Source: Mycobacterium sp. Z3061 (GTDB taxonomy: Bacteria; Actinomycetota; Actinomycetes; Mycobacteriales; Mycobacteriaceae). From it: a stretch of DNA of 64,000 bases. Position 1 is the stretch's first letter; each line of letters starts with the position of its first letter. The notes under the pieces were generated by a model. The model searched no databases and was not told the DNA's origin. It saw only the letters and a list, made by a program, of their open reading frames with translations. Positions 48,816 to 58,925 of the stretch are shown here, one piece after another. Where the stretch lies: the NCBI RefSeq assembly GCF_031583025.1, contig NZ_CP134062.1, positions 1,426,001 through 1,490,000 on the forward strand, written 5' to 3'. The position numbers were made by a program, and so were the translations under genes.

Positions 48816-49498
48816 TGCGCGCACCTCCATGTCGATGCAGATAATTGTGGTCGCATCGCACTGGCAGGGCAACACGCCTCTGAGATGCAACGATGAACCG
48901 AGTGCTCGACCGACCAGCTGGCGTTCGCCGACGATCATGACGCTGTCGTTTTGAGAACTCGTCGTCGGACGCTGTGTGGAGCGGCCAGCTGGATCCACTG
49001 AAAGTCTGGCCGGAGGGACGAGTCGGGTCCCACTCCGCAGCCCGACAAACGACGCCATCGCAGCGCTGACAGCAACAATGACGCTCGGAGCGAGAACCCT
49101 TCGCTCCCAGGCTATTTCCCGCGCTAGGCACCGTTGGTAGGTGCGTGACGTGCGATCAACCTGGCCAACGCCGCTGGTCATTTACCGACCCCTCTCCACG
49201 ACATGGGAGACACATCGTGGCGTCCACAGTCGAGGTCGTCGTCCGGCTCAAAGACCGGGATGGATGAGGGGATGCACCTGCGCCCGGATGGACCGGCGGC
49301 CATTGGTTATTGAGTGCGATGTGGACGTGAACCTTTGAATTCTCGAGTAGTAGCAGTAACTTTCACCCATGCGTTTGACATTCGGGTAGCATTCCGCGGT
49401 TGGGCGCGTGTCCAAGTATCGCCATTCAAGCGGCGTACGCCGCAGGAAGAGGGACCGACTCGTGGTCTGACACGTCCCGGTCTAGTTGGGGGAACTCA
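48816..49498. other. Non-coding stretch upstream of PE_PGRS gene
   Basis: About 680 bases between divergent genes. Frames on both strands exist but none has a recognisable domain or credible start. A TTGACA hexamer at 49375-49380 has no properly spaced -10, although TAGCAT follows six bases later. Promoters of the PE_PGRS gene and the secreted protein must lie here. Confidence 0.4.
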
Positions 49499-51790
49499 AT
49501 GTCCTACGTCTACGCATTCCCAGACTCCTTTGCTGCCGCGGCAGCCAACGTATCGAGAATTGGCTCCTCGTTGAGCACCGCAAACCAAGCTGCTGCAAAC
49601 ACCACCGCCCAGGTGGTTTCCGCGGCAGCTGATGAAGTATCGGAGGCGGTCGCCGCGCTTTTTTCTCGGCATGGCCAGGCATATCAGTCGTTGTGTATCG
49701 ACGCGGCGGCGTTTCATGAACGTTTCCTGCATACGCTGAACAGCAGCGCATCGGCGTACGCCGGTGCCGAGGCCGCTAGCGTCGAGCAACTCCTTCTCGA
49801 CGTGATCAACGCGCCGACCAACGCACTGTTAGGCCGTCCGCTGATCGGCGACGGTGTCAACGGAGCACCCGGTTCGGGCGCCAACGGCGGCGCGGGTGGA
49901 ATTCTGTGGGGCAATGGCGGCAATGGCGGGTCCGGGGCGCCTGGTCAGGCGGGCGGTCGCGGTGGCGACGCCGGCCTTTTCGGCAATGGTGGCAACGGGG
50001 GTGTGGGCGGCACGGGCGTGACGGGTGCGTCAGGTATGCGCGGCGGCGACGGCGGTATCGGTGGTGTCGGCGGCAAGGGCGGGTGGTTGCTCGGCAGCGG
50101 TGGGGCAGGGGGAGTTGGCGGGGCCGGTGGCATCGGGGGCGTGGGGGTGGCCGATGTCGGCGCGGGCGCCGGTTCTGGTGGAAACGGCGGCGACGGCGGT
50201 AGAGGGGGCAGCGGCGGGCTTGGCTCTCCGTTCGGTCAAGTGGGGGCCACCGGGGCCGGTGGCGCCGGTGGTGCCGGTGGAGTCGGTGGGGCGAGCCCCA
50301 TCGGTGTTGGTGGAACCGGAGGTACTGGCGGCAATGGGTACGCCGGCGGCAACGGGTTCACCAGCGGTGCCGGCGGTGTGGGCGGCGATGGAGGCATGGG
50401 GTTGACCGGCGGCACTGGAGGCGATGGAGGTGCGGCCCTCGAGGCTGGACCCGGCAACGCTGTCGCCGGCAACGGCGGTGCCGGCGGCAGAGGTGTGATC
50501 GGCGGCGTCGGAGGGGCCGGCGGCACGGCGGTGACCCAGGGCGGCGGGACAGCTTATGGAGGTGCCGGCGGAGCTGGCGGCCTTGGCAGCGGCCAGAACA
50601 TTCCCGGCTACGGCGGTATTGGGGGCGACGCCTACGCCTACGGAAGCGGTGACGCCCTTGGCGGTGCCGGAGGACTAGGGAAGACCGGTGGTATCGGCGG
50701 GGCTGGTTATACCTACGGAAGCGGGAACGCATCAGGTGGAACGGGAGGGTCGGGTAACGGCGAACTCGTCGGGGGTGCGAACTCGGGTGTCGGCGGCAAG
50801 GGCGGCGCCGCCTATGCCCATGGCAGTGGAAACGCAGGCGGCGGCCAGGGCGGTACCGGCGGAGGCACAGGTGGTATGGGCGGGACCGGCTCGACCTTTG
50901 GGCAGGGAACCGCGACTGGCGGGATCGGCGGTAGCGGCCACAATTTCGCAAACGGCGACGGGGGGGATGCCATCGCATACGGCAGCGGAAATGCCCGCGG
51001 CGGCAACGCCACTGGCGGTGCGGACGGCGGAGATGCCTATAACTACGGAACCGGTAATGCCACGGGTGGCAATGGCGGTGACGGTGGCGGCAGGGGCGGC
51101 GGTGATGGCGGAAATGCGTTCGTCGCTAAAGACAGCTCAATGACCTCTGGTGGTCCGGGCAACGCCATCGGAGGAAACGGCGGCAGCGGCTCCTTTAACG
51201 GCGGGAAGGGTGGCAGCGGGTACGCCGCCGGTGCTGGTGATGCGACCGGCGGCAACGGCGGCAACGCTAGAGTCGCGGGCGCCGGCGGTGAGGCACGCAA
51301 CTCCGGAACGGGCAACGCCACCGGTGGGACGGGCGGTAACGGCACCACCGTTTTCAGCGCTGGCAATGGCGGCAACGGAGGGAATGCCTACGTCGCTACG
51401 GACGGATCATTCACCTCCGGCGGTCCCGGCAACGCCATCGGCGGTGCGGGCGGTACGGGCACCAATATCGGCGGCAACGGGGGTGACGCAATCACCGCAG
51501 GCACCGGCAACGCCCACGGCGGCGCGGGCGGCGCGGGTGTCGATGGCCTTACAGGCAGCAACGGAGGGTCCGGCGGTACGGGGACTGCCTTCGGAGGGGG
51601 AAAGGGTGTCGGTGGCAACGGCGGCAACGGCGGCAACGGCGCGACCGGCAGAGGCGGCGATGGTGGCGACGGCGGCAACGCCGCTGCCCTTGATCTGATC
51701 AATGCCACTGCCGGTAAGGGCGGTAGCCGCGGCATCGGCGCACCAGATGGGCTGCCCGGCGCTGACGGGACAGCATCGACAGTCCCCTGA
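49499..51790 (+). CDS. PE_PGRS family protein
   Basis: A 763-residue PE_PGRS protein. The PE domain (about 1-95) begins [22 protein letters not shown], so the usual Pro-Glu is Pro-Asp; the type VII secretion signal YxxxE is present as YAGAE. A linker with [16 protein letters not shown] precedes a long Gly-Gly-X PGRS domain with interspersed GxGNAxGG units. Such proteins are exported through ESX-5 and exposed at the surface. The ATG at 49499 follows TTGGGGGA and gives the canonical N-terminus; the frame is open back to 49400. The PPE partner is not adjacent. Confidence 0.93.
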   Translation: MSYVYAFPDSFAAAAANVSRIGSSLSTANQAAANTTAQVVSAAADEVSEAVAALFSRHGQAYQSLCIDAAAFHERFLHTLNSSASAYAGAEAASVEQLLLDVINAPTNALLGRPLIGDGVNGAPGSGANGGAGGILWGNGGNGGSGAPGQAGGRGGDAGLFGNGGNGGVGGTGVTGASGMRGGDGGIGGVGGKGGWLLGSGGAGGVGGAGGIGGVGVADVGAGAGSGGNGGDGGRGGSGGLGSPFGQVGATGAGGAGGAGGVGGASPIGVGGTGGTGGNGYAGGNGFTSGAGGVGGDGGMGLTGGTGGDGGAALEAGPGNAVAGNGGAGGRGVIGGVGGAGGTAVTQGGGTAYGGAGGAGGLGSGQNIPGYGGIGGDAYAYGSGDALGGAGGLGKTGGIGGAGYTYGSGNASGGTGGSGNGELVGGANSGVGGKGGAAYAHGSGNAGGGQGGTGGGTGGMGGTGSTFGQGTATGGIGGSGHNFANGDGGDAIAYGSGNARGGNATGGADGGDAYNYGTGNATGGNGGDGGGRGGGDGGNAFVAKDSSMTSGGPGNAIGGNGGSGSFNGGKGGSGYAAGAGDATGGNGGNARVAGAGGEARNSGTGNATGGTGGNGTTVFSAGNGGNGGNAYVATDGSFTSGGPGNAIGGAGGTGTNIGGNGGDAITAGTGNAHGGAGGAGVDGLTGSNGGSGGTGTAFGGGKGVGGNGGNGGNGATGRGGDGGDGGNAAALDLINATAGKGGSRGIGAPDGLPGADGTASTVP

Positions 51791-52106
51791 CGACTATCGG
51801 CACCCAGCCACGTGGCCGATCCAGCAAATCGGATGGGCGCCATATAGAAACGGCACCATGCACTCTCGCGCAACGCGATAGAGGGGAGGGAACGGTTGTC
51901 CCGCGAGCAACCAGAGCCGAGCCGAAGACGCGCCGGCCGCCGAACGCACCACCAATGCCGAGGCGTCGTTTCCGGCGCGGGCGAAAGGTTCGCCCCCGAC
52001 CCTTCCCCTCGGACTCATTGGTAAGCCGCCACCGAAGCCATCAAATCCAGACCAGTGTCGCGGAATGATGCTGAACCTCGCTCGTACGGAGAAGTGGGGG
52101 TTCGTG
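51791..52106. other. Intergenic region with no gene seen
   Basis: 316 bases between the PE_PGRS gene and a convergent hypothetical gene. Nothing convincing was found on either strand; no clear terminator hairpin could be picked out by eye. Confidence 0.4.
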
Positions 52107-52472
52107 TCACGTCTTGGGCACGCGGATTGTCTTGTGCTGGTACCGCTTTAGGGAGGGCAGTTCATAGTTCAGGTCTGCGGCGCCTTTGGGAGTGAAGGGC
52201 TTAGTGCCATCAAGTCTTTGCGCGAGCTTCTCCGCCTGCGAACGACCTCCCGTGATTCCGCGCTCATGGCTGACTTCACGCAACACCGAGCCGTCTCGGC
52301 GTATCAGCCAGAAGCGACCCTCGTCGGAAGCAATCACCGCGACCTTCCGCGTGCCCTTCCAATCGTTGTTAGTGACTGCCCACAACCGCAGGGCGTCGAA
52401 ATCATCGGACTCCGCGAATGCCGGGCATGTGGCAACTGCTCCGTGGTCCTCGTATAACCGGTATGTCACCAA
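52107..52472 (-). CDS. Hypothetical protein, 121 residues
   Basis: A cytosolic-looking protein without signal peptide or membrane helix, with a basic C-terminus (LKRYQHKTIRVPKT). The central VAVIASDEGRFWLIRRDGS looks like a pair of beta strands with a turn. No domain was recognised. The start is TTG at 52472 or GTG at 52469; GAAGG lies 6 bases before the TTG. Stand-alone gene in the accessory region. Confidence 0.55.
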   Translation of the reverse strand: MVTYRLYEDHGAVATCPAFAESDDFDALRLWAVTNNDWKGTRKVAVIASDEGRFWLIRRDGSVLREVSHERGITGGRSQAEKLAQRLDGTKPFTPKGAADLNYELPSLKRYQHKTIRVPKT

Positions 52473-52774
52473 CGCGTACCTTCTTTCGCATCGTCTGTGG
52501 TGTCTGTCAATTCGTGCCTACACAAGTCAACTTGCGGCAGCAAGCAATCCGACGAAAGGCACACGACGCCGATCTTGGTGTGCTGGCCTACCCGGCCCAC
52601 GACCAGGATGACGCCGTGGCCCACTCGGCAGGGCCCTGGGTGACCGCCGGCCGTCCGTCGCCGCACGACGACCAAACACCGGTGGGAGTACCAATACGTG
52701 TGGGGTCGTGGTAGACCTCAACGGAAGTGCGAGGGCGGTCCTTTCGGCGGCCCTGCAGCCCAACGGCCAGAAGG

Positions 52775-52963
52775 GTGACCATCGCGGCAAAATTTGAATT
52801 CACCAAAGACAAAGCTGGCGAGTATCGCTTTCACCTCAAGGCAGCCAATGGCGAAATCATCGCCGCCAGCCAAGGTTATGAGAGCAAAGCCGGCGCCACG
52901 AAAGGGATCGAATCGGTAAAGGCGAACGCTGCGGGCGCCGCAGTTGTCGACCTCACGGAATGA
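52775..52963 (+). CDS. YegP family protein (DUF1508)
   Basis: A 62-residue DUF1508/YegP protein: KFEFTKDKAGEYRFHLKA, then ANGEIIAASQGYESKAGA, then GIESVKANA match the family consensus, one repeat long. The role is unknown. The GTG at 52775 is chosen because it starts just before the conserved sequence, but the AGAAGG Shine-Dalgarno abuts it with almost no spacing, so the true initiation codon is uncertain. It is isolated between unrelated genes. Confidence 0.8.
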   Translation: MTIAAKFEFTKDKAGEYRFHLKAANGEIIAASQGYESKAGATKGIESVKANAAGAAVVDLTE

Positions 52964-53487
52964 ATCTTGAGGCCGGGAATCGCGGGTGAAGCCTCGCCGT
53001 GGCTGGCTCACTGCAACTCGCCTAATGACCTCGCGTCAGCACCGCGGGGGGCGAGCTCCCTTCCACGCCGGCTGACGCAGCAGGCCGCTAAACTCGCGGT
53101 ACTCCATTACGCCGACCAGTCGTGGCTGGACCTATTGAAGAAACCTGGCGATACCGCCGTGGGGGGGTAGGGCAACAGTCGCCGGCTTCAATCCGCGAAG
53201 CTGCTCGTACAGGGTGCGCCCGCCCTTCGCGTGCAGGCCTGAACGCACCGCTCCGCAAATGGGTGAGGCTTCCGCGATTGTCGTAGGCGGCCAGCGCAAG
53301 CGCACCGACAGCCCCAGCGCGGCCACTGACCCACCCCGCGACTCTGAGGTGAGCTTTGCGGTGCACCACTGTCTTGACCCAGGACCTCGAGCGGCGGCCC
53401 GGCTGTTGGGTCGAATCAATGCGTTCACCACCACGCCTTCCACCGCGAGATCGCGAGTCGCGACGAGCAGGACCTGCCCATCCAGAC
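52964..53487. other. Region without a recognisable gene
   Basis: About 520 bases. Overlapping frames exist on both strands (for example minus-strand sequence reading LSLDGQVLLVATRDLAVEG) but none has a domain, start signal or composition strong enough to call. It may be decayed coding sequence. Confidence 0.35.
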
Positions 53488-55191
53488 TCAGCACGTTGGT
53501 TTGTACTGTGGGCCAGCACCCGGGACTGAGGTGACATATGCGACTGCCGATTCCAACTCGTAGGGACCGCGGGCGTCTGCGAAAGCAAGGGTTTGAAAAG
53601 TTCTTTGTTGACCGGTTTGAACGCAATCCACGACTACATCGGACACAACGGTGCCGGCCGACGTTTTCACAAGTGCTACGACGATCACGTTGAGCGGCCC
53701 GTCCCTATCAAGGGTTAGGCGTCCGGTCGCGGATGGGCCAGAAAAGCCGGTGTCGGCCCGGACGGCCGCATCGGTCAAAGCCACCTGTGGTGGATTCACG
53801 GTGTCCCACTGCAGCCATTTTCCAAGAATTGTCAGTTGGACTGAGCCGACGGTCTTTCCATCCGGCACGATGACGCCGGCCAGTCCGTATTCGCCGCCGG
53901 GTGGAAGTTGGTAGATGGTGCTGGCCATTGCACCCGGTAGGCCTCCTTGCCCCTCGGTGCCCAACAGCGCACCATGTTCATCGAGAATCGCCAACTCGAA
54001 CGGGGATCGAACCAATCCCACTTCGGTATTGGGATTTCGGAACCGTACGTCCAAAAAGCGACCAACTTGGGTGAAGCTGACGACAACGTCGTGTGAGGCT
54101 CCCGGCGCGGCGCTGGCGGACGTCCGCGGGCTGCCAGTATGCGGGGCGATGGTCAGGTTCGAACGGCCGCTACTGGGCATTGGCTGTTTGGACTCATCTC
54201 GGGGAATTGCGGTGTTGCGCAGAAAAAGCACCAAACAGAGAACGGCAACAGTCGCGGTGATCCCGGCAGCCCAAATGACCCGTTTGCCCTTTTGCGACCA
54301 TCTTGATGGGACTGCAACGTTTTCGGCCGCTGGCGCAGGGGCAGTCGGGGCAGCATAGGTTCCGAAAGGCGTGGTGGGTTGGCCCAAAGCGCCTCGTGCG
54401 GCAGCGGCGAGTTCTTTGGCGCTCGAGTAGCGCCCATTGACGTCTTTCGCCATGCCTTTCGCGACGACCTCGTCGAAGGCTGGATTGATGTCTGGTTGGG
54501 CAATTGACGGGCGCGGCGGCGGATCGGCGAGATGCGCAGCGGCTTGGCTTTCTAGGGTGTCTCCGGGAAAGGGGCGGTTGCCTGTCAAGCACTCATAGAG
54601 GACGCAGGCTAGTGCATAGATGTCCGCGCGGTGGTCGACTTCCCCGGCGCGGAATCGTTCCGGGGCCATGTAATGCCAGGATCCGATCATTGTCCCGGAT
54701 TGGGTCAAGCTGGTCTGTTCGGCGCCGACGGCGAGACCGAAGTCAATCAGGTAGGCATCATCGTCCTCATCGAGCAATATGTTGGACGGTTTGACGTCGC
54801 GGTGCACCAAACCAGCCTTGTGAGCGGCCTGCAAGGCTTTAGCGACCTGCTCGATGATCCGCACTGCCCGCTCGACTGGCAATCGGCCACCGGCAAGGAC
54901 GGCTTGCAAATCCCGACCCTCGATCAGCCGCATATCCACGTACAGCTGGCCGTCAATCTCACCGTAGTTGTGGATTGGGATGACATGCTTGTTACTCAAC
55001 TGCGCCGCGGTGTCTGCCTCGCGGCGGAACCTCTGCACGAAAGAGTCATTCCCAGCCAAGTGGGCGGGGAGCAGTTTGATTGCGACAACGCGGTGGTTAG
55101 CTGCCGAGTCATAGGCGCGCCAGACTTCCCCCATACCGCCACGCCCCAGCAACTCGATAAGGCGGTACCGGCCGAATGGCTTCCCTTCCAT
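53488..55191 (-). CDS. Transmembrane Ser/Thr protein kinase (PknD/PknF type N-terminus)
   Basis: A 567-residue mycobacterial-type STPK. The kinase domain (about 8-270) has GRGGMGEVWRA, Lys39, HRDVKPSN (Asp132), DFGLA and a PERF activation segment with SGTMIGSWHYMAPERF. A Pro-rich juxtamembrane part, a single membrane helix (about 307-326) and a ~240-residue external domain of unknown fold follow, with Cys near the C-terminus. The external domain is not an NHL propeller, so it is not PknD itself. The ATG at 55191 gives MEGKPFGRYRLIELLG, the normal family start. Neighbours give no obvious substrate. Confidence 0.9.
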   Translation of the reverse strand: MEGKPFGRYRLIELLGRGGMGEVWRAYDSAANHRVVAIKLLPAHLAGNDSFVQRFRREADTAAQLSNKHVIPIHNYGEIDGQLYVDMRLIEGRDLQAVLAGGRLPVERAVRIIEQVAKALQAAHKAGLVHRDVKPSNILLDEDDDAYLIDFGLAVGAEQTSLTQSGTMIGSWHYMAPERFRAGEVDHRADIYALACVLYECLTGNRPFPGDTLESQAAAHLADPPPRPSIAQPDINPAFDEVVAKGMAKDVNGRYSSAKELAAAARGALGQPTTPFGTYAAPTAPAPAAENVAVPSRWSQKGKRVIWAAGITATVAVLCLVLFLRNTAIPRDESKQPMPSSGRSNLTIAPHTGSPRTSASAAPGASHDVVVSFTQVGRFLDVRFRNPNTEVGLVRSPFELAILDEHGALLGTEGQGGLPGAMASTIYQLPPGGEYGLAGVIVPDGKTVGSVQLTILGKWLQWDTVNPPQVALTDAAVRADTGFSGPSATGRLTLDRDGPLNVIVVALVKTSAGTVVSDVVVDCVQTGQQRTFQTLAFADARGPYELESAVAYVTSVPGAGPQYKPTC

Positions 55192-55652
55192 CGACCAACC
55201 ATAAGCAGCCGACCGAAACCTACCTTGCACCAGCCCCGCACCGGTCTCGCGCTGGCACGGGATTAATGACGGATGCTTCGCGGTAACGAAATGCGATACA
55301 CGCGTCGGTATACGTACGCGCTGAGCCTCGAACGGCGGCTTCGACTTTCACACCCCTCCGCACATATACAGTCAGCCGTTTGGCTCAACGGCCGCAGCCT
55401 CGCTGACTAGATGTGCGCTTCGTTTGTGCACAGTGCACCGCTGTTGGTGTGATTGGTGTTGGCCCGTTGCCGCCGGGAGCATCCCACCCCGGCGGCCATC
55501 CTCAGGTTTCACCAAAAGCGCACTTCCTTGAGGAACATTCGGATTGCGTGTTGTAGTGCCCTACTCCAGGCGGTGAACGCGAGGGCCCGCTTGGCGTTGG
55601 CGGTGAAAGAGAACACCTGGCGGGGGCGCAGCTCAGTGCGCGCTTCTCGGCG
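55192..55652. other. Intergenic region, no gene called
   Basis: About 460 bases upstream of the kinase. A plus-strand frame (55453-55731) overlaps the next gene and has no recognisable domain, so it was not called. The kinase promoter must lie near 55192-55300. Confidence 0.35.
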
Positions 55653-56015
55653 TTACTCGGTGAAGGCGTTGCCGGTGTTGCTACACATCAACCGTGCGGC
55701 CGCGACACTAGCCGGTGTGCCGTCACTGTAGATGGACACGATCGCCGCCTTCTGCTTGATTTGCTCATCCCTGTCGAGGATGCACCGGCGTTTCAAGCCG
55801 TCGACGTTCTGGAAATCTTTTTGACTGTAATCAGCTTCGGCGCCCGAACACATGCCCTTGCCAGGCACTCTGAGGTTGTAAACCTGCACGTAGTAGGGCC
55901 CGCCCTGGTAGGTGGTGAACCGGCAGTAATAGGTGTTAGCGGGGTCGGCCGAGGCGATACCGCCGCAACTCGTGAAAAACATCAACGCCGTGAGGACCGA
56001 CATCAAAAACCGCAT
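55653..56015 (-). CDS. Small secreted protein, 120 residues
   Basis: A signal peptide (MRFLMSVLTALMFFTSCGGI, cleavage near ASA) is followed by a ~95-residue domain with four Cys (YYCRF, GMCSG, RRCIL, LMCSN), probably two disulphides. The Cys in TSCGG could alternatively be a lipobox, which would make it a lipoprotein, though the fit is poor. No family recognised. The ATG at 56015 fits the signal peptide. It is divergent from the decayed PGRS region. Confidence 0.65.
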   Translation of the reverse strand: MRFLMSVLTALMFFTSCGGIASADPANTYYCRFTTYQGGPYYVQVYNLRVPGKGMCSGAEADYSQKDFQNVDGLKRRCILDRDEQIKQKAAIVSIYSDGTPASVAAARLMCSNTGNAFTE

Positions 56016-56047
56016 AGGCGGCCGGTTACCCCAACAGTGCCCTTTTC

Positions 56048-56545
56048 AAAATCGGGGGGCTCAGAACGCGGATGCCGATCGCGGAATCGTCTGGGGCAAC
56101 GCTGGTTGCGGCGCTCCGGGCCAAGCGGGCGGTCGCGGGAGGCGCGAGTATTCGACAATGAGGTATGGGAGGAGCCGGCGGAACCGGGGCGCCCCCGCAC
56201 TTGTCGGCGTTCGTTGGGGCACTGTGCGGGCCGGCGGCACCGGTGGGCTGCTGTTCGGCAGCGGAGGGGTAGGACGGGCGGTCGAGGAGACGTTGGCTGC
56301 GTCGGCATCACCAGCAATGGGGGTGATGGTGGCACCGGTGGCGGGGGTGGATCCCGCAGCCAAATCGCGATGATATGGATATTCGGTCTGCGCGCCGACG
56401 GCAACGGTGGTCGCGGGAGCTGGCGGCGACGACGATTCGGCTCATTCACAGACTAGGAGGCAACTGTGGTCACGGTGGCAACGGCGGCGACGGCGCCGTT
56501 ATGGGCAATGGCGGCGCTGGCGGCCAGCGCGGCGCTGGGGCCTCT
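56048..56545 (+). pseudogene. Decayed PGRS-repeat fragment
   Basis: Fragments of a PGRS domain appear in different plus-strand frames: [19 protein letters not shown] near 56080-56140, GGTGGLLFGSGG near 56235-56270, NGGDGGTGGGGGS near 56320-56355 and NCGHGGNGGDGAVMGNGGAG near 56462-56530. The first matches the [20 protein letters not shown] stretch of the intact PE_PGRS gene at 49499. A lost base near 56158 breaks the frame. No PE domain precedes it. Confidence 0.75.
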
Positions 56546-56690
56546 CGTAGCAGATTCGTTTCAACGCACAGACCTGTTTGGTGTTTCGCACTAGGGACAT
56601 TGAGACCCGCAGCTCCCCACCCCGTGCGCCTTTTCAAATCAGCAGCGCTCACTCTGTCGGTTGCAAGGCGGATCTACCTACACTTCGTTT

Positions 56691-57335
56691 GTGAATCCCG
56701 ACGTTACGCAGGATGACACATCAGCTACCCGGCTCCAGCGCAAGCTCGCCCTCGACGAGGACATCAGAAGTTGCCGGCGTTGCGAGGGCATGAATATCCC
56801 ACGACTCACTGCATCCGCACCCGGCTACGGCAGTTTGAGCTCACCGGTGGCGCTGGTCGGGCAGAGCCTGTGCGAGAAGTGCATGGAAAGCCAGATCCCG
56901 TTCACCGGCGGCAGCGGCGATTTGATTGATGAAAGCATCGAGCGCGCCGGCCAGCGCAAGAGCAACATTTTCATCAGCAATGCGGTGCATTGTCATCCGC
57001 CGAAAAATCGCGCGTCCCGTGAGTACGAGATCGTGAACTGCTCTCCGCACCTTCACCGGGAGCTCGAGATAGTGCGGCCACTGCTAGTGATCACTCTGGG
57101 CCGCGACGCGCAAAGGGTGTTGAGTTTCTTGTATCCACGGGCGCGAATAGTGAATCTGCCCTTCGTGATTCCTGGTAAGGGAAGTCGAAATGGCTTACCG
57201 CACGTATTTCATGCGAAGCACCCGTCGTGGATCCGGCGGCAGCACAACAACGAGCTCGAAGACGAATACATGTCTTCGCTTGCAGCCGCCATCCGCTGGA
57301 GCTTCGACTGCTCAGGCACGACCGAACGTGACTGA
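56691..57335 (+). CDS. Uracil-DNA glycosylase superfamily protein (4Fe-4S type)
   Basis: A ~214-residue UDG-superfamily protein. Four Cys (28 and 31 in CRRC, 101 in AVHCHPP, 117 in NCSPH) fit the iron-sulfur ligands of family 4/5 enzymes. The motif VGQSLCEKC replaces the normal GEAPG, IPFTGGSGDLID fits the next segment, and HPSWIRRQ the C-terminal HPS box. Family members remove uracil or other damaged bases from DNA; activity here is uncertain because the catalytic motif is altered. The GTG at 56691 is preferred over a TTG at 56661. The HNH nuclease follows. Confidence 0.7.
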   Translation: MNPDVTQDDTSATRLQRKLALDEDIRSCRRCEGMNIPRLTASAPGYGSLSSPVALVGQSLCEKCMESQIPFTGGSGDLIDESIERAGQRKSNIFISNAVHCHPPKNRASREYEIVNCSPHLHRELEIVRPLLVITLGRDAQRVLSFLYPRARIVNLPFVIPGKGSRNGLPHVFHAKHPSWIRRQHNNELEDEYMSSLAAAIRWSFDCSGTTERD

Positions 57336-57416
57336 AAGTCGCAGCACGGCCATGGGATTGAAGCCGGTTGATACTAGTTTCAGCGAGCCTGATCGGTGTG
57401 GCGTTGTTGATCGGCT

Positions 57417-58250
57417 TTGTGCGGCCATGACGATGGCACCCATGTGCCCCCTCCGGGGGCTGCTCTGGCGAGGCTGCCCGCGCCAACGTCAGTCGACCCG
57501 CCGCCACACGTCCAGCCTGGCGATGCTTCCTCAGGTCTGGCGAAACTCGCCACACTGCCGATCAAGGGGCGCGCGTCGAAGACGGGGTATGACAGCAGCT
57601 TATTCGGTCCTGCGTGGAGCGACGACGTCTCTGTGGCCGGCGGGCACAATGCCTGCGACACCCGTAACGACATCCTGCGGCGTGACCTCGAGGAGGTGGA
57701 GATCAAAACGGGGTCGAACGGCTGTACCGTGCTCGTCGGCGTGTTACACGATCTCTACAGCGGCGCCACCACTGCGTTCCAACGCGGCCAGGACACGTCC
57801 TCGGAAATCCACGTCGACCATATCGTCGCGCACATCGTCGCGTTAGCGGACGCATGGCAGAAAGGGGCGCAACAGTGGGACCCGATTCAACGGCGAAATT
57901 TCGCTAACGATCCAATCAATCTGCAGGCAACCACCGCGTCCATCAATGAGCAGAAGAGCGATGGAGACGCCGCAACATGGTTGCCGCCCAACAAGTCCTA
58001 TCGGTGCACCTACGTTTCCCGCATCATCGACGTGAAGGCCACGTATGCGCTCTGGGTCACTCAGGCCGAGCACGACGCGATCGCCGGGATACTCATCACC
58101 TGCGGTCGGGTTGTTCTCGGCGAGCTGGGCAGCCGCGGCGCTCGCAGAGGCCTTCGCTGGTGTGTGGTTACCTGCCCATCGAGGTCACGGAACGCTTCGG
58201 CCTGGAACCCACGATGTGATCGAGAACGGTCTTCTTACGATCCGCACTGA
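57417..58250 (+). pseudogene. Secreted-type HNH endonuclease (DUF1524/GmrSD-like), probably frameshifted
   Basis: The core from LATLPIKGRASKTGYD through HNACDTRNDILRRDL, VDHIVA and ATWLPPNKSYRCTYV to WVTQAEHDAIAGILITC matches secreted HNH family nucleases of actinobacteria. Two oddities are visible. A hydrophobic signal-like segment (LILVSASLIGVALLIGFV from 57368) is in another frame and ends in TGA, so a +1 shift separates it from the domain. Also, a 12-bp unit is duplicated in-frame at 57819-57842, doubling HIVA beside the catalytic His. Beyond the last conserved Cys the frame runs on for about 47 unrelated residues. It may still yield a cytosolic product. Confidence 0.65.
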
Positions 58251-58525
58251 GTTCAGCGTGGGCGCCGACCTGCTGGTTGTCCTCAGCTATTGCCTGCGTC
58301 AGAACGGTGGTCGCGGGAGGTGAACTGAGCACGAACCAGGCAGGCGGTTCGGGCGTGTAACTCGGGTCCGCGATCTTCAGGTCGAGGGACGCCTCCAGAC
58401 GTTCGCACGTGGTAATTAGTTCGTCGACTTCGGTGGAGAGCAGTTAGGCTGCCAACCCGTACGCCGCCTGGAGCTCGCTCGAAAGGACAGCTCAATACGG
58501 CCTGCCCGCAGCGCAGTCGTAGCAA

Positions 58526-58921
58526 ATGAAGTTCTCTAGCCAGTTTCGAACTGTTGCGCTTCAGGCCCAATCATCCCGATTCCGCGCCGCACTGTGGTCC
58601 TTCTTTGCTCTCACGCAGAGTCCGCTAGCGAAGCCAGAAGGCTCGCACTCGCCAATCAACCCCAGCAAAGTTGAGCGCCATCTGAATTACTTGAACGACG
58701 AACTCGGCGATCGGCTCGACTCACTACGTCGGCAGATCGGCCGCAAAGGTGGCAAACCAAAGCTTCCCGACAAAATCCATCTCGATGTACCCGCCTCCGT
58801 CGGAACCGTCGCCCGCGCATTCGATGTCCGCCTCGTTGAGCAGACCGACGGGATCCAAAACGAAGTACCTGGGAGGTCGAGATCTGGGATCTGGCCGCGT
58901 CAGTGGCCGACGCTACGCTGA
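58526..58921 (+). CDS. Hypothetical protein, 131 residues
   Basis: An open frame with a plausible helical, charged middle (ERHLNYLNDELGDRLDSLRR). No domain recognised. Its end lies 4 bases before the next start. It overlaps an in-frame upstream extension of the neighbouring gene in another frame. The bases 58251-58525 before it hold no gene. Low confidence; it could be a gene remnant. Confidence 0.3.
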   Translation: MKFSSQFRTVALQAQSSRFRAALWSFFALTQSPLAKPEGSHSPINPSKVERHLNYLNDELGDRLDSLRRQIGRKGGKPKLPDKIHLDVPASVGTVARAFDVRLVEQTDGIQNEVPGRSRSGIWPRQWPTLR

Positions 58922-58925
58922 CCGC

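Noticed and set aside
50000-51700. Regular short repeats that could suggest a CRISPR or satellite array
   Set aside because: They are Gly-Gly-X codon repeats of an intact PE_PGRS gene, with no constant repeat and unique spacers.
53132-53626. Minus-strand 164-residue frame overlapping the kinase 3' end
   Set aside because: Overlaps the kinase coding region in another frame and has no recognisable domain.
55453-55731. Plus-strand 92-residue frame between kinase and secreted protein
   Set aside because: Overlaps the secreted protein gene; Arg-rich composition and no domain.
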